64,000 nt of DNA from Balamuthia mandrillaris (lineage: Eukaryota; Discosea; Longamoebia; Balamuthiidae): assembly GCA_031835245.1 (NCBI GenBank), contig JAVKOQ010000120.1, forward strand, positions 98,701 to 162,700, written 5' to 3'. Position 1 is the stretch's first letter. Every line of letters starts with the position of its first letter. The notes under the pieces were generated by a model. It was not told where the DNA came from, ran no database searches, and saw nothing but the letters and a program-made list of their open reading frames with translations. The position numbers and the translations under genes were made by a program. Positions 1 through 11,841 of this stretch are shown piece after piece.

Positions 1-196
1 CATCTTGTCGACAAAAATAATGGTTGGTTGCAAATTTTGTAGACAGGGCGGTGTCCTGGCCAAACTCCCCAAAAACTATAATAATAACCGGACGAAGGAG
101 CCATGCATAGTTATAGCATATTTAAGAAAAAACGACGACAACTACAAAGACCATACCTACGGCCAACAACGAAAACAAACCAACTGATATATCGGG
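1..196 (+). promoter_or_regulatory. Upstream region of the helicase gene
   Basis: No coding potential is convincing here. A GTCGAC palindrome followed by AAAAATAA sits at 7-20. The same 15 bases (TGTCGACAAAAATAA) recur at 3421-3435, upstream of the next gene, so this looks like a shared promoter-proximal element. This is inference from position only. Confidence 0.3.
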
Positions 197-3100
197 ATGA
201 ACGGGAAGCAACCGGGTCAGAGCGGGGGTGCTGCGGCGGACTGGTGGTTGTGCTGCCGGGTCTGCCAACAACGGCTGTGCAAGGGCGATGCTCTTGAGTT
301 TCGGCAGGGGGGCACGCTGCTTGTCTACGACCAGCTTCGTACTTTGGGCTTGCCGTCCGACCTGCTCCTCCGAAGGTTCGTGCTTGCATTCTTGTTGTTC
401 TCTTTAGGTCTTGTCTCTCTCTCTCTCTCTCTTTGTTCTCTCTCTGTATTCTCTCTCTATGTTCACTCTTCTATCTTGTTGTTTAGTCTGGAAGCAGAGA
501 TGCCCTACAGCATCTCTCGCGTGTTGTGTAACATTTGCGAGAACAAAGTGGGCACCATATTTGTCCACCAAAGGGTGGTCACCAAGGAGAGCTGGTTGCC
601 TGCTTCTTCTTCTTCCGCAACCTCAGCAACGACCGTTTTCCCAAAGGACGCTCATTTGGGGTTCACCGCCAAAGCGGTCTTTCTCTCCAACTTTAAGATG
701 AAGGACAGAATAGAAGAGAACAAGTGGCTTCAGGCGAAGGACGAGCTGGATGATCGTGGACTAGGCCATCTCTTTCAGGCCCGAACGCGAGCCACCGAAA
801 AGGAAAGAGGGGAGGGAAGAGAAGATGTTCCAGGAGGAGCGAAAGGAGAAGACGGATGCAACGCAAGAGGAAGCCAAGGAGAAGGAGGACAAGAAAGAGA
901 GGGAAAAGAGAACAAAGAGCAAGAAAAAGGAGGAGGAGAAGGAGAAGAGAAGGAAGTGACCCCTGGGCAGCTGGTTCGTACCCCTCCAAGGGGTTACCAA
1001 GTGGAGCTCTATGAGGCCGCCATGAAACGGAATTCAGTGTTGGTCTTACCGACGGGCACCGGAAAGACCCTCATCTCGGCGATGGTTATTCATAGGACCT
1101 TGCAGTTAAATCCTTCCAAAAGGGTTGTCTTTATAGGTTCGTTCTGCTTTCTTTCGTCTTCTTTCCTTGCTTCTTCTCATCCTCAAACGAGCCTAGTGGA
1201 CAGAATCCCATTAGTATTCCAGCAAGGTCTGGCGCTTCACCAAGAGACAGGTCTTAGTGTGGAAGTGCGTTGCGGCGACCGAAAGAACCCGCTGTTCCAC
1301 CGCCAAGAAGGAGTGCCATTTAAACGACCACGCATATTGGTTTGCACTGCCGCGTTGTTCGCGAATCGCTTGGAACTAGAGGCAGAGCATCTCCAGGAAT
1401 ATTGTTTGATGGTATTTGATGAATGGCTAGTATCTCTTCTTTCATTGTTGCTCTGTTGCTTTCTTTATTTTCTTTAGTCTAACACTTGAAATACCAATAG
1501 CCACCATACCACAAAGAGCCACCCTTATAATCTGTTAATGCAACAATGGTATCACAAAGAGCCTGAAGCACAAAGACCGCGTGTATTAGGCTTGACGGCT
1601 TCTCCGGCTGCTCATAAAGATCTCGAGACCACCTACTATTTGTTGGAGTCTCTGTTGGCCAATTTGGACTCCACTATCTGTACCTCTGCTATTCATGCTG
1701 CCGAATTGAAAGAGGTATGCTTTTTTGTTGTTCTTTCTCCTTCGTCTTCTTCATTCTATCTATTTTTCCATTCTTCCTTCCTAACTTAAAGTCCACAAGG
1801 TCACAAGGAATATCAGTATCGGCGTCGAGGGTGTCAATCCGGTGACCTCAAAACAATACCGCATCGCCTCTTTCTTTCTCCATCACATAAACCACTGCGT
1901 AGCTTTGATGGGCTACTCACTTGACGTTCCAATGAATGCTCTCTCTCCAGTGGAGGAGTATCCTCTGATCTGCTATCTTCAACCCGTTCTTCCTCGTAGC
2001 TCCTCTCTGATGTTGCACATTAAACGAGTATGGCGAGTCTGGCTAGGAGTTCTTCAGTTTGGAGTTGAGGCTATGAGAGAGGAAATAGCATTCGTGCTCA
2101 GCGAAACAGAGAGAGAACGTGCATACGCCAACCACCGGGGTTTTGATTCGAAGAAGCTAGATATACTTTGGGATGTCAATTCTTTGTTGAATTTCGCTTT
2201 GACAACGACGCCATCGCAAGGACAAGAACAGAGGGACGTATTCGAAGGACCAAAGGTGCAAGCTGTTTTGAACGTGTTAAGCAACACTCTTCACAAAGAA
2301 GGAGATGAGGAAGACGAGCACGAATTAACGAGTAAGAGAGTCATCATCTTTGTTCGACGCAAATTTGCTGCTTTGAAACTCTTCAACTTGATCAAGTTGG
2401 CGGAGCAAAAAGGTCACGTTGCCCGCCCTCAACTTGTCTTAGGAAGTTCACCTAGTGTTGCTACAGCTGATTTTGGTGAATTGGAAGAGGAGATTGCTGA
2501 TGACGACTTTGATGGTTATTATGATGACGGATCGGATAATGAGGAGAAAGAGGAACGAGAAGATAAAGATGTAGACCCATTGGATGTGAAAGGAATGAGC
2601 TGGAAGCGCCAACAAGAGGCAGTTAAACTGTTCAAAGAAGGACAAGCCAATGTATTGATTTCAACTAGCGTCGTGGAAGAAGGTTCTCTCCTCTCCTCTC
2701 TCTCTTCTCTCCAAACTGAAACAAATATAAACGCATAAACAACAGGATTCGATGTACCTTCATGTGATATGGTCCTTATCTTTGATAGTTTGACCTCAGC
2801 AACAGCATTGGTACAATGCAGAGGCAGAGCGAGACGCATACATAGTCGCTTCATCGTCTTTTCAGAGAACAAAGCAGAAACGAAGGAGGAGATACGCACA
2901 TTGTTGCAGCAGGAACAAAACATGCATGAAGCTGTCGCCCGATTGATGAGAGAAGGAAAGAAGCCTGCTTTGCGACGACCCAGTTCTTTCCGAACATTCT
3001 CAAACAAGTTCGTCCATCATTTCTTTGAATGTGGTTTTGCTTATTTGAATGCTTACTAGAACCAACAATAGGAATTCTGTGCAAGTGTTAAATGAATGGG

Positions 3101-3297
3101 CCCAAAAAACAGGCCACACCGTTCGATGGTTGCCTGAACGCGCGTCTGGTCCTCCCCACAATCCTTGCTTCACATGCACCATGACCGTGGAATCCATCTG
3201 TCCAGGCGGAAAGTTCTCAGGAAACGGACGCACAAAAAAAGACGCACAGAAAGAAGCAGCACACGCCTTCTTTGATTACCTACAACAAAACGGTTGA
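197..3297 (+). CDS. DECH-box RNA helicase (Dicer/RIG-I-like) with N-terminal zinc module and C-terminal dsRBD
   Basis: Exon chain 197-375, 487-1136, 1197-1425, 1501-1714, 1800-2682, 2746-3007, 3072-3297 gives 880 residues in one frame. Walker A LPTGTGKT lies at residues 247-254 and motif II DECHHT at about 351-356, created by splicing. The motif III region reads GLTASP, and the later motifs read STSVVEEGFDVP and QCRGRARR. Residues about 806-880 form a dsRNA-binding domain (GNGRTKKDAQKEAA). This helicase family, shared by Dicer and RIG-I, acts on double-stranded RNA in RNA interference or antiviral sensing. The N terminus has two CxxC pairs (C20/C23 and C74/C77) separated by 50 residues, then GTIFVH and AKAVFLSNF, resembling the RIG-I/MDA5 C-terminal regulatory domain. 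No RNase III or PAZ domain is visible, so it is not a full Dicer. Residues about 130-230 are charged linker. One intron (1426-1500) begins GC instead of GT. Confidence 0.88.
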
Positions 3298-3526
3298 GAG
3301 GGGTGCTTCTCTTTGCCAGAGGAGGAGAGAGAGAACGCCAGGCGTGCCTCAATGGGAGATGATGGTTTCAAGTTAGATGATCTAGATATTTGATTTGTGG
3401 TTGGATGATCGTTGGTGTGATGTCGACAAAAATAAGATCTGGATTGAATTTCGGTCGACATCATAAAGCAAAAAAAAAATTGAAAAATTGGACAAAAGAG
3501 AAAAAAAACAAACTGCAAAGCAAACC
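3298..3526 (+). promoter_or_regulatory. Short intergenic promoter region with two GTCGAC sites
   Basis: GTCGAC occurs at 3422-3427 (followed by AAAAATAA, as at position 7) and again, in the other flank of a loose palindrome, at 3454-3459. The start codon of the next gene follows at 3527. Role is inferred from position. Confidence 0.3.
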
Positions 3527-4058
3527 ATGTCCGTTTATGATCGCGTAGCTGAGCACGGTTTGGCGGAGACCAAGGACGCCTTTGCCGCTGACGATGACGA
3601 CTGGGAGACTGATCCTGAGCCCGCTGTACGCGCTCCTTACTTTCTTTCCTCTCTCTGAGATTGTTTATTTATTTATTTATTTATTTATTGTTGTTTGTAA
3701 TTGATAAAAAAAAAATTAATCCGAAACAAAAAAAATAAAGAATAATATTTCGGAGGCTGAGCAACGTTGGGGAGCTGCTACTCTGCCTCAGGATGCAAAG
3801 GACTTTCATAACATTGAAAACCTTAGAGATTCCGTGAAGGAGCAGCACGAGAAAGTCGCGCAAGAGGAATATGCGGCTACGTACGTTTCTTTCTTTCCTT
3901 CCCCCTTTTTCTTTCCCTTTCTCTCTCTCTTCGTGTCTCATTTTTCTCTCTCTATCTTTGCTCTGGCCGCGCTCTCTTTTCCTTTATTTTCGTTGGCCCT
4001 TTGCAGTAAAAGGGCAGTTGGGGACACCTACGGGCAAGAAAAGCTGAGAAACAAGTAA
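3527..4058 (+). CDS. Small cortactin/HS1 N-terminal-acidic-like protein, likely Arp2/3-binding
   Basis: Exons 3527-3625, 3741-3880 and 4007-4058 encode 96 residues. The sequence contains DDDDWETDPEP followed by ISEAEQRWGA and then HNIENLRDSVKEQHEKV. This matches the order and spacing of the N-terminal acidic region of animal cortactin and HS1 (DDWETDP, then SEKEQRWGAKT, then a helical stretch ending near KSAVGHEY). In cortactin the DDW motif binds the Arp2/3 complex at actin branches. Here the end reads KRAVGDTYGQEKLRNK, like the start of one cortactin repeat, but the repeats and SH3 domain are absent. The start codon is chosen because it is the first ATG and lies just before the acidic motif. 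Function as a branch stabiliser or competitor is inference. Confidence 0.8.
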
Positions 4059-4603
4059 AATCGACGACCGAACAAAACAAACACAACCACCACACCCCTG
4101 TGCGCCTGCCGACAGAACAAACTTGTATCTCTTTACCACACAATATTGACAAACAAACGACGAAAAACCGTAAGACCTATGTAATTGCCATCCTTGCTTC
4201 GCTCTCCTTGTTTTTTTTTTGCTTTGTTTTCTCGCTGGTATGCCCAACTCTCACAAAAGTTGGAAGGAAGACTCAGATAACCCGAAGAATTTGCGTTAAC
4301 GTGAGAAACGAACGCTTTGCAATGACCTATCCCCACTTACACAAACTTTTGTTTTTGTTTCGAAAGAACCGAACCAGCTGGCGGAATAGACAGCGGTTCA
4401 GGCCACCCTTTTCAAGGGTGCAGACAGTGAACTGCATACATTTGCAGTGTGTGTACTAAATTTTTCGTCTCCGCCAACTCCTCCTTTTATTCCTCATTTC
4501 TTTCTCCCAGAGATTATGGGAGCCGAATGAATTTAGTTCCGTGCCGACGTGAAATATTCTCATGTCGTCGTGATTCAAGTTACTCTTTTGCCACACAAAG
4601 AAT
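4059..4603. other. Intergenic region, no gene seen
   Basis: About 545 bases between two plus-strand genes. Six-frame reading shows only short unrelated frames. The last 70 bases contain CCGACGTGAAATATTC, resembling the GTCGACGTGAATATTG found upstream of the reductase gene at 40258, so it is probably promoter sequence. Confidence 0.4.
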
Positions 4604-7600
4604 ATGGAAGAAAGAGCACTGCCGACACAACTTGCGGAACATCTCGGACGCGCAGGAGGAGCGAGTGTTTATTTTGTAGAGGCAGAAGAAGGAGAACAAC
4701 CTCGGGATGGAGACGTGGACGCGGAAGAGGTGGCCGATCAGCCGAACCGTTCTTTCCGATCTTTCATGGAGGAGGAGCAAGAGGTGAAGCAGCTTTTGGG
4801 CGCGTTGCGCAAACGCGCCAAAGAAGAGGCACCGGGCTCGCAGGATGCTGCTCTTTCCACCGAAGTCTTTGTCCAGTTCTCTCGCTTCAGTCAAATCGTA
4901 CGATTACATTCAGAGCTGATCTGTTTTCTTTTGTTTCTCTACTCACTATGTTTCTTCCTCTTCTGCTTCTCCTTCTGCTTCTCCTTCTCCTTCTCCTTCT
5001 CCTTCTCCTTCTGCTTCTCCTTCTCCTTCTGCTTCTCCTTCTGCTTCTCCTTCTGCTTCTCCTTCTCCTTTTCCTTCTCCTTCTCCTTCTCCTTCTCCTT
5101 CTCCTTCTCCTTCTCCTTCTCCTTCTCCTTCTCCTTGTCCTTCTCCTTGTCCTTGTCCTTGTCCTTGTCCTTGTCCTTGTCCTTGTCCTTGTCCTTGTCC
5201 TTGTCCTTGTCCTTGTCCTGTCCTTGTCCTTCTCCTTCTCCTTCTCCTTCTCCTTCTCCTTCTCCTTCTCCTTCTCCTTCTCCTTCTCCTTCTCCTTCTC
5301 CTTCTCCTTCTCCTTCTCCTTCTCCTTCTCCTTCTCCTTCTCCTTCTCCTTCTCCTTCTCCTTCTCCTTCTCCTTCTCCTTCTCCTTCTTCCAAGAACAG
5401 TTGGAAAAATATCAAGAACAACCGTTTCTTCTCGACCCACACCTCAGTGCTATTCTCGACTCTCTCATGAACATCATTCGCGAGGAAAGAGACAGAGCGC
5501 TAAAGGTCGAGCAGGAGCTTGCTCCACGGAGAATGGTGTACGCTGTCTCCCCTTTCATCAGCCATGTCTTTGGATTGGTTCATACTCTCTCCACCGTGCG
5601 TGGCGCCAAGACTGTTGGTTCGTGCTTCTTCCCATTTGCTTAGTGTTTTTCTTGTTGTTTTTTTCCTTGTCTGCTTCTTAGTCTGTCCCTTTTTCTTGAT
5701 CTTCCCCCTTCTGCTGTTCTTCTCTTTTCTTTCTTTATCTTTTTTTTCTGTATGCTTTATGCATCCTTCTTTGCTCCTTTGCTCCTTCCTTCTTTGCTGC
5801 TTTATGCGTTCTTCTATCATCTGTTTTGTGCTAATTTTGTGTTCTTCTTTTTATCTTTCTTTGGACAATTACAGTGAAGTACTTTCCACACACTGTATCC
5901 GACTTGCTATCAACGTTTCAGTATCTGCAGCTCCTCACTGAAGTAGAGAAAGGAAGTCAACCTGCACCTACGCCGGAAAAACTCAAAGAAGGAGAAGAAC
6001 AGGAATTGACTGCTGGAAGTAGTTCTCAAACATCACAACAGCAACAACTATGGCGGATGCGTTACGTCCTTTTACTTTGGCTCTCCGTTATTCTTTATCT
6101 TCCTTTTGATCTCTCCACCATCATCATGCCTTGCACTGAAAGTTCATCCTCTCCTTCTGGCTCATCTTCCGCTTCATCATCGTCATCTTCTCCATTAGTG
6201 AACGAGCTCCTTTCCACTGGAAAAGAATGTTTGGAGGAAGCAGCAACCACACGCGATGCCGCTGCAGCATTGCTCTCTCGTCTTCTCACTCGTCCCGATG
6301 TCGTTCGAATGGGTCATCTCAGCAACTTTTTATCCTGGTCCCACCAGAGAGTTTTTCTCTCGTCTTCGGCATCTTCTTCTACAAGCTCTCAACAGAACAT
6401 CTTTTTGGTGACGGGAGTGTTGACCACTCTTTCAGGCATTTTCAAGAAAGGCAAAAGAGAAGAGTTGTTAAAAGAAGGGGAGATGGTGATGTTGTTACTC
6501 GGAGGGTTGAAGGCCTATGGACTAAGAGGAAACCTTCTGCAGCGCAAGCTTTGTATTAAGTTGATGCAACGTTTGGGAATGACCTTTTTACGACCTGTTG
6601 TTGCTTCTTGGCGTTATCAAAGAAGTACCCCCTCTCTGTCTCTCTGTCTCCACATTCTTATTTTTTTGTTTGCTTCATTCTGCTTTGCTTTGTCTTATGT
6701 TTCTTCCTCAGATCGAAAAACGTTGCTTGCCGGACAGGACGCTTCAACTTCTGGTGTTGTTGAGGAGGTTAGCCCGGAAGAACCAGCTGCCGATGCCACC
6801 GAAGTAATAGAAGACGTACTGGGCGAGTTGCTCTCTGGTCTTAGCGACAAGGTTCACTCTTCATTCTTTTCTATTTACACTTGTTCCACAGACTGACTAA
6901 ACACGCTCATTCAAATAACTAAAACAAAATATATCAAATAATACACTAACAATCATTCAACATAGGATACTGTTGTTCGCTGGTCTTCCGCCAAAGGAAT
7001 AGGAAGAATCACCGAACGACTGCCCAAAGAAATGGGAGACGACATTGTTCAGTCTGTGTTTGAGCTCTGCTCTCCTTCTGAGAACGAGAACGCGTGGCAT
7101 GGAGCGTGCCTCGCTTTGGCCGAGCTGGCTCGTCGTGGGCTGCTGCTGGCTGAACACGTTCGTACTAGCATTCCTTTGATAAAGAAAGCTCTATGCTATG
7201 ATGAAAAACGGAGCGCAAAGACGTTAGGTATGTTTGGTTTTTTTATTTTAATGGTCTTCTTGTTATCTGCCTAATAATTGAACCAATATGGTTTCACTAT
7301 TTTTAACAACAAATGAGAACAGGTGCCAACGTAAGGGATGCTGCATGTTATGTATGTTGGGCCTTTGCCAAAGCATACGACCCAGAGTTTGTCCGCGAGC
7401 ACGTCTTCAAGGACACTCACCTTGCCTCCGCTTTGCTTCTCAATGCTCTCTTTGACCGCGAGACCAACTGTAGAAGAGCAGCGAGTGCTGCTTTACAAGA
7501 AAACATAGGACGATTAGGGCAAATAACAGCGGATGAAGGGAAGGAAGAAAACTTTCCGCATGGAATTGCGATAGTACGAAAAGCCAACTTCTTTTCTCTC

Positions 7601-7839
7601 GGCAACATCAGAGATAGTTATGTGAAGATCAGTTTCAACCTGGCCAAACTTAAGAGCTCTTCTGAGAACGATAACAACGTGTGGAGACGGCCCATTATAG
7701 ACCATCTTTATCAACACCGCATATCGCATTGGGATGCTAGAATAAGGGAGTATAGTGCAGCTTCGTTGGCGGAGCTGGTTCGTCTTGAACCATCATACTT
7801 TGTGGAGACGGTGCTTCCTCATTTGGTTTGTTGCTCATC

Positions 7840-7876
<37 letters not shown>

Positions 7877-10526
7877 ACAATTGATTGTGCTTGCGCTCTT
7901 ATCTATTATGTGTTTTGTAACACAGATACCCCTAACTTCATCAAGAGATCTCGATGAAAGACATGGCAGCATTTTGGCTGTAGCTAGCATCACACTATCT
8001 CTATCCACTGATACTAATTTTGTCTGGCGACAATCAACCTCTTTTTCCTCTTTGGAAGCGGTACGTTTCTTTCTTTTTTGTTATTTTCTTTGGTCCTTCC
8101 ACTCACTCTTAATGTAAAAAGGATATTGCAGCAATAGTACCAAACTTGACTGCCGCTCGTTTGTTCACAGGACGGGGTGGTGAACTTATTCGTAAGGCTG
8201 TCTGTCTACTCATTGAGAGCGTTGCCAAAGCCTCTCTTTCTCTTTCTACTCCCGCTGCAACTGCTTCGTCTTCATCCTCTTCTCGAACCAGTTTAGCGAG
8301 TTTACGACAACAGCGACAACAGAAAAAGACAAAGAGACAAGTTTATGCAGAGGTTTTGGACGAGTGTTTGAAACATCCAAACGAAGAGATCTCTCAAGAC
8401 TTTGCCGTGAAAGCCTTCAGAGCATTTCAAGAAGCATATCACGTCAACGGGACTGGCGAACAATGGAGAGATAAGGTATTGTGGCTCTGTTAAAAAATGT
8501 TGGTTTGTTGCTGATTATTTGTTTTGGAAAAAAAAAACCAATAGCACGTGCTTCAGTTTGTAGCACAATTGAATGAAGCAGATAGTCCATTTGTGAGAAG
8601 GGGTTATGCCTTGGCATTGGGAGCATTACCAGCTCCTCTGCTGGACACAGAGGATGGTAAACGATGCCACGCTGTTGTTTCTGCCCTTCTGGACAATTGC
8701 GTTGTTTCTTCTTCTGCTGCTGCTGCTTCTTCAGCTTCTGCTTCTTCTTCTGCAACCGACAATAACACTGAGCAACCGCAGCGACCACCGTATGATGACG
8801 TTCAGACGAGACAAAACGCTGCAATATCCTTGGGAAATCTTGCTGACTGTCTATCATCTGCAGGTTTGTCATTTTGTTTTCGGTCGTTAACCCCAATCAT
8901 TCTAACTCGTTTTATTCTTTATCATTTCGTGTTTCATGCTGTCTCTCGCTTGCTTTCTTTGTGGGCATTATCAACATATGTATACAGCAATTCGTACACA
9001 CTTTGGCGCCATCGCGTCGACTCTCTTGAAAGCATTGGAGGACTACACAACTGATGGGCGTGGCGATGTTGGCTCATGGGTCCGTAAAGCAGCCGTCAAT
9101 GCGATGGTCAAGTGGACCATCAAGGTTTGCCAGTTGCAGCTTGAAGATAAAGTAGCGGAAGATTTGTGGAACGCTGAGTTATGCAAGGTATACTTTTCTG
9201 TGCCCTTTTCATTACTCCATATCTTCGCAGTTTCTCTACTGATCATTAACAACATAATGCAGAACTTAATGGCCAAACTAGTGGGTCAATGTGTGGAGAA
9301 AGGAGATCGCATCCGACAAAACGCGGGTGAAGCGTTTCAACAACTGCTGTACCACACTCGGCCTGAAATTCCATTTATTCCACATCGTGAAGACTTGTTG
9401 AAGCTCTTTCCCATTTTGTATGCTTTCCTTGCTTTTTTAACTGTTCGCTTTTATGTTATTTCATTTTTGCTTTCTATCTCATCTTTGTTTCTTGTATCTG
9501 CTTCTTTCAGACCAACAGCATTAAATTGGGCCGCTTCTTCTGTGGTATACCCAAGAGCTGTACAGCTGTTACGTTACGAAGAGTACCGACATGAGGTTAT
9601 CTGCTCCCTCGCTGTCTCGATAGGAGGTGGAACTGTCTCGGTTGCCAGGGATGCAGGTTCACGTTTCGTTCGCCACCTTTCTACCAATTGAAAATAATCT
9701 CTCTCTTTCTCTCTCTTCTCTCTTTCTCTCTTTCTCTCTTTCTCTCTCTTAGCCTAATATAACCTTAAACAACAGAGGAGTCATTGTGCAATTATCTTGG
9801 AGAACTCAAACAAGAGCCAGTGGACGACAGCGATCTGCCACCGACATTGAAACTTGTTTCGCACGAAATGGCAATTGTACTTCGGAAGGCTATTCTTCAA
9901 CGTGACGACCGGTTGATCATTCCAATGTTGAAGACACTGACTGCTGTGCTTGCTTCCGGCCATCTTTCCATTTTACAACCCTCAAAGTAATCTTTCTTTG
10001 TGTCTCTTTTCCTCCTCTCTTCTGCATTCTCATCAAAAACCAAACAAACATAGAAACGCATGGAGCAAGAACGTTCTGAAGCTCGTTTCAGCCGTAGTAA
10101 GACAAAGCAGTAAAGATGCCATCAAGCTCCTCGAAAGCGTCAAAGTGTATGTCTCTCTATCCCTTCCTTGAATGATTGCTTACTGTCTTTTTGCCTCATT
10201 CTAAAAGTTTGTGCGGACTTTTAAGTTTTGGAGACACCACAAGAACACAAGCATTAGATCAGCTGATGCTCCTCCTTTCACACCCCTTTCCAAAGTTGCG
10301 TTCTTTCACAGCAGACACACTTGCAGCTGCTCTTCTGAAAACAGACGAAACCACAACAGAAGAGAACAAAACAGCCATCCTACACCTCTTAGTGGAACCA
10401 GAGCATTGGCTGACTTCAGACCTTTCCGTCGTCCACGAGAAGAGGAAGGAGTTGTGCCAGCTGTTAGGCATCGCTGCGCCTCACCCCATCATCACCCCTC
10501 CTAAACGAAACACATCTCCAGTTTAA
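4604..10526 (+). CDS. TBCD: Tubulin-folding cofactor D (beta-tubulin chaperone)
   Basis: Fifteen exons (4604-4897, 5401-5617, 5875-6624, 6712-6851, 6966-7227, 7323-7825, 7926-8060, 8122-8475, 8545-8863, 8988-9187, 9263-9417, 9511-9656, 9776-9986, 10054-10146, 10208-10526) give 1,365 residues in one frame, against roughly 1,190 in animals. Diagnostic blocks in order: [20 protein letters not shown] with [47 protein letters not shown]-type HEAT repeats, [41 protein letters not shown], and the C-terminal [19 protein letters not shown] captures beta-tubulin from cofactor A and assembles the tubulin heterodimer with cofactors C and E; it also acts at centrosomes. Extra length comes from Ser-rich inserts near residues 285-305 and in the 8250-8330 and 8710-8760 stretches. 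AATAAA follows the stop at about 10536. Confidence 0.97.
4968..5391 (+). repeat. Intronic hexanucleotide array TTCTCC with TTGTCC block
   Basis: Intron 1 of the cofactor D gene (4898-5400) is almost wholly an array of TTCTCC, with TTCTGC variants at the left and an internal TTGTCC block at about 5136-5230. It is pyrimidine-rich on the sense strand and ends directly before the acceptor CAAGAACAG. Long Leu, Ser-Pro, Phe-Ser and Glu-Gly frames here are artefacts of the repeat. Confidence 0.95.
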
Positions 10527-10856
10527 CGCATCAAATAAAGCACGTATTTTGTCTTGCTTCTGCTTATGGTATTTTTGTTTTTTTTCTTTCTACCTTTGTT
10601 ACTTCTGGCGCTGCTGGCGTTCTCCATCGAGAGGCTCTCGTTGTTCGCCTATTTGATCGTTGTTTTCCATGTCGGTAGAGGATGTGCGCATTTCTTTGAA
10701 TGTTGAGGAGGGGTTTTCTGTTTGCTGTTGCCTTTTGTGCCTTAGCCACAAGCGTTACAAGTCGACGAAGCGACGCTTCATTTTTCTTTTTAAAGAGATA
10801 ATGTCGACACCCATCGTCCTTCGCGACGTCATGAAAAACAGTTAAGGCCTTCGACG
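10527..10856 (+). promoter_or_regulatory. Intergenic promoter region of the SET-domain gene
   Basis: Begins with a polyadenylation-type AATAAA at about 10536 belonging to the upstream gene. Two GTCGAC sites, at 10761-10766 and 10803-10808, lie 50-95 bases before the next start codon. A short ATG frame at 10801 closes after 14 codons and is not taken as a gene. Confidence 0.35.
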
Positions 10857-11480
10857 ATGAAGAAAGAAGAAGCTTTCTTGCGATGGTTACATGAGGAAGG
10901 CTTCCCAGCTTTTCCCTTGGTGGAGTTGCACCGCTTTCCAGAGAATGAAGGAGGCAACGGCCTTCGTGCTGTTCGTGATCTAAAGGTATCCCTCTCTCTC
11001 ACCTTTTTGTTTCTCTCCTTCTTCTTCTTCGCGCTGAACTACCATTTCTGCTTCTTCCTTGTTCCTCTTCTTCTCCTCTTTTTCTTCTTCTTCCTCCTCC
11101 TCGTCTTCTTCCTTCTTCTTCCTTAGAGTGGAGAGCTAGTGATGCGAGTTCCGAAACGGTTTCTTCTCAACAAAGAGTCGGCGTTACGCTCGCCTCTGCT
11201 TGGACCCGTCGTCCAGAAGGAAGGCGATGCCCTGGATGCTGTGGATCCTCGCCTCTGCTTGGCTCTCTTTATTCTCTACCAACTCCAACATCCGCAAACC
11301 TCCTTTTGGAGACCGTATTTAGGTTTGCTTTCTTGTCGTGTCTTTCTTTCTTGTCGTTTCTCTCTCTCTCTCTCTGTCGTTTCTCTCTCTCTCTCTCTCT
11401 CTCTCTTTCTTGTCGTTTCTTTCTTTCTTTCTTTGTCTCTTCTCTCTCTCTCTCTCTTTCTTGTCGTTTCTTTCTTTCTT

Positions 11481-11530
<50 letters not shown>

Positions 11531-11806
11531 TTCTTTTGCCTTGTTTCTTTAGTATCTTTAGGTCTCAACTATGCTCAAAAAAAAAAAACTAACAGACGTT
11601 CTGCCGGTTCGTCCGAATGTGCCATTTTATTGGAGTAAAGAGGAGCTGCACGAGTTGCAAGGATCAGCCGTGCTCTCGTACGTTTGTGAGCTCAGACAGA
11701 AGTGGTACCACTATTATCATAACCTCATATTACCCATTTTATTGGTTAGTTTATTGCCCTCTCTGTTCTTCTTCTCCATTCTCCTATCTTGAAAACTCTC
11801 TTTCTT

Positions 11807-11841
<35 letters not shown>

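Noticed and set aside
197-3297. Full Dicer enzyme
   Set aside because: Helicase and dsRBD are present but no PAZ or RNase III motifs occur in the chain or in the neighbouring 1.3 kb.
4549-5643. Long open frames of Leu, Phe-Ser, Ser-Pro, Glu-Gly and Arg across the repeat
   Set aside because: They are readings of the TTCTCC array inside an intron of the cofactor D gene; the flanking exons join in frame without it.
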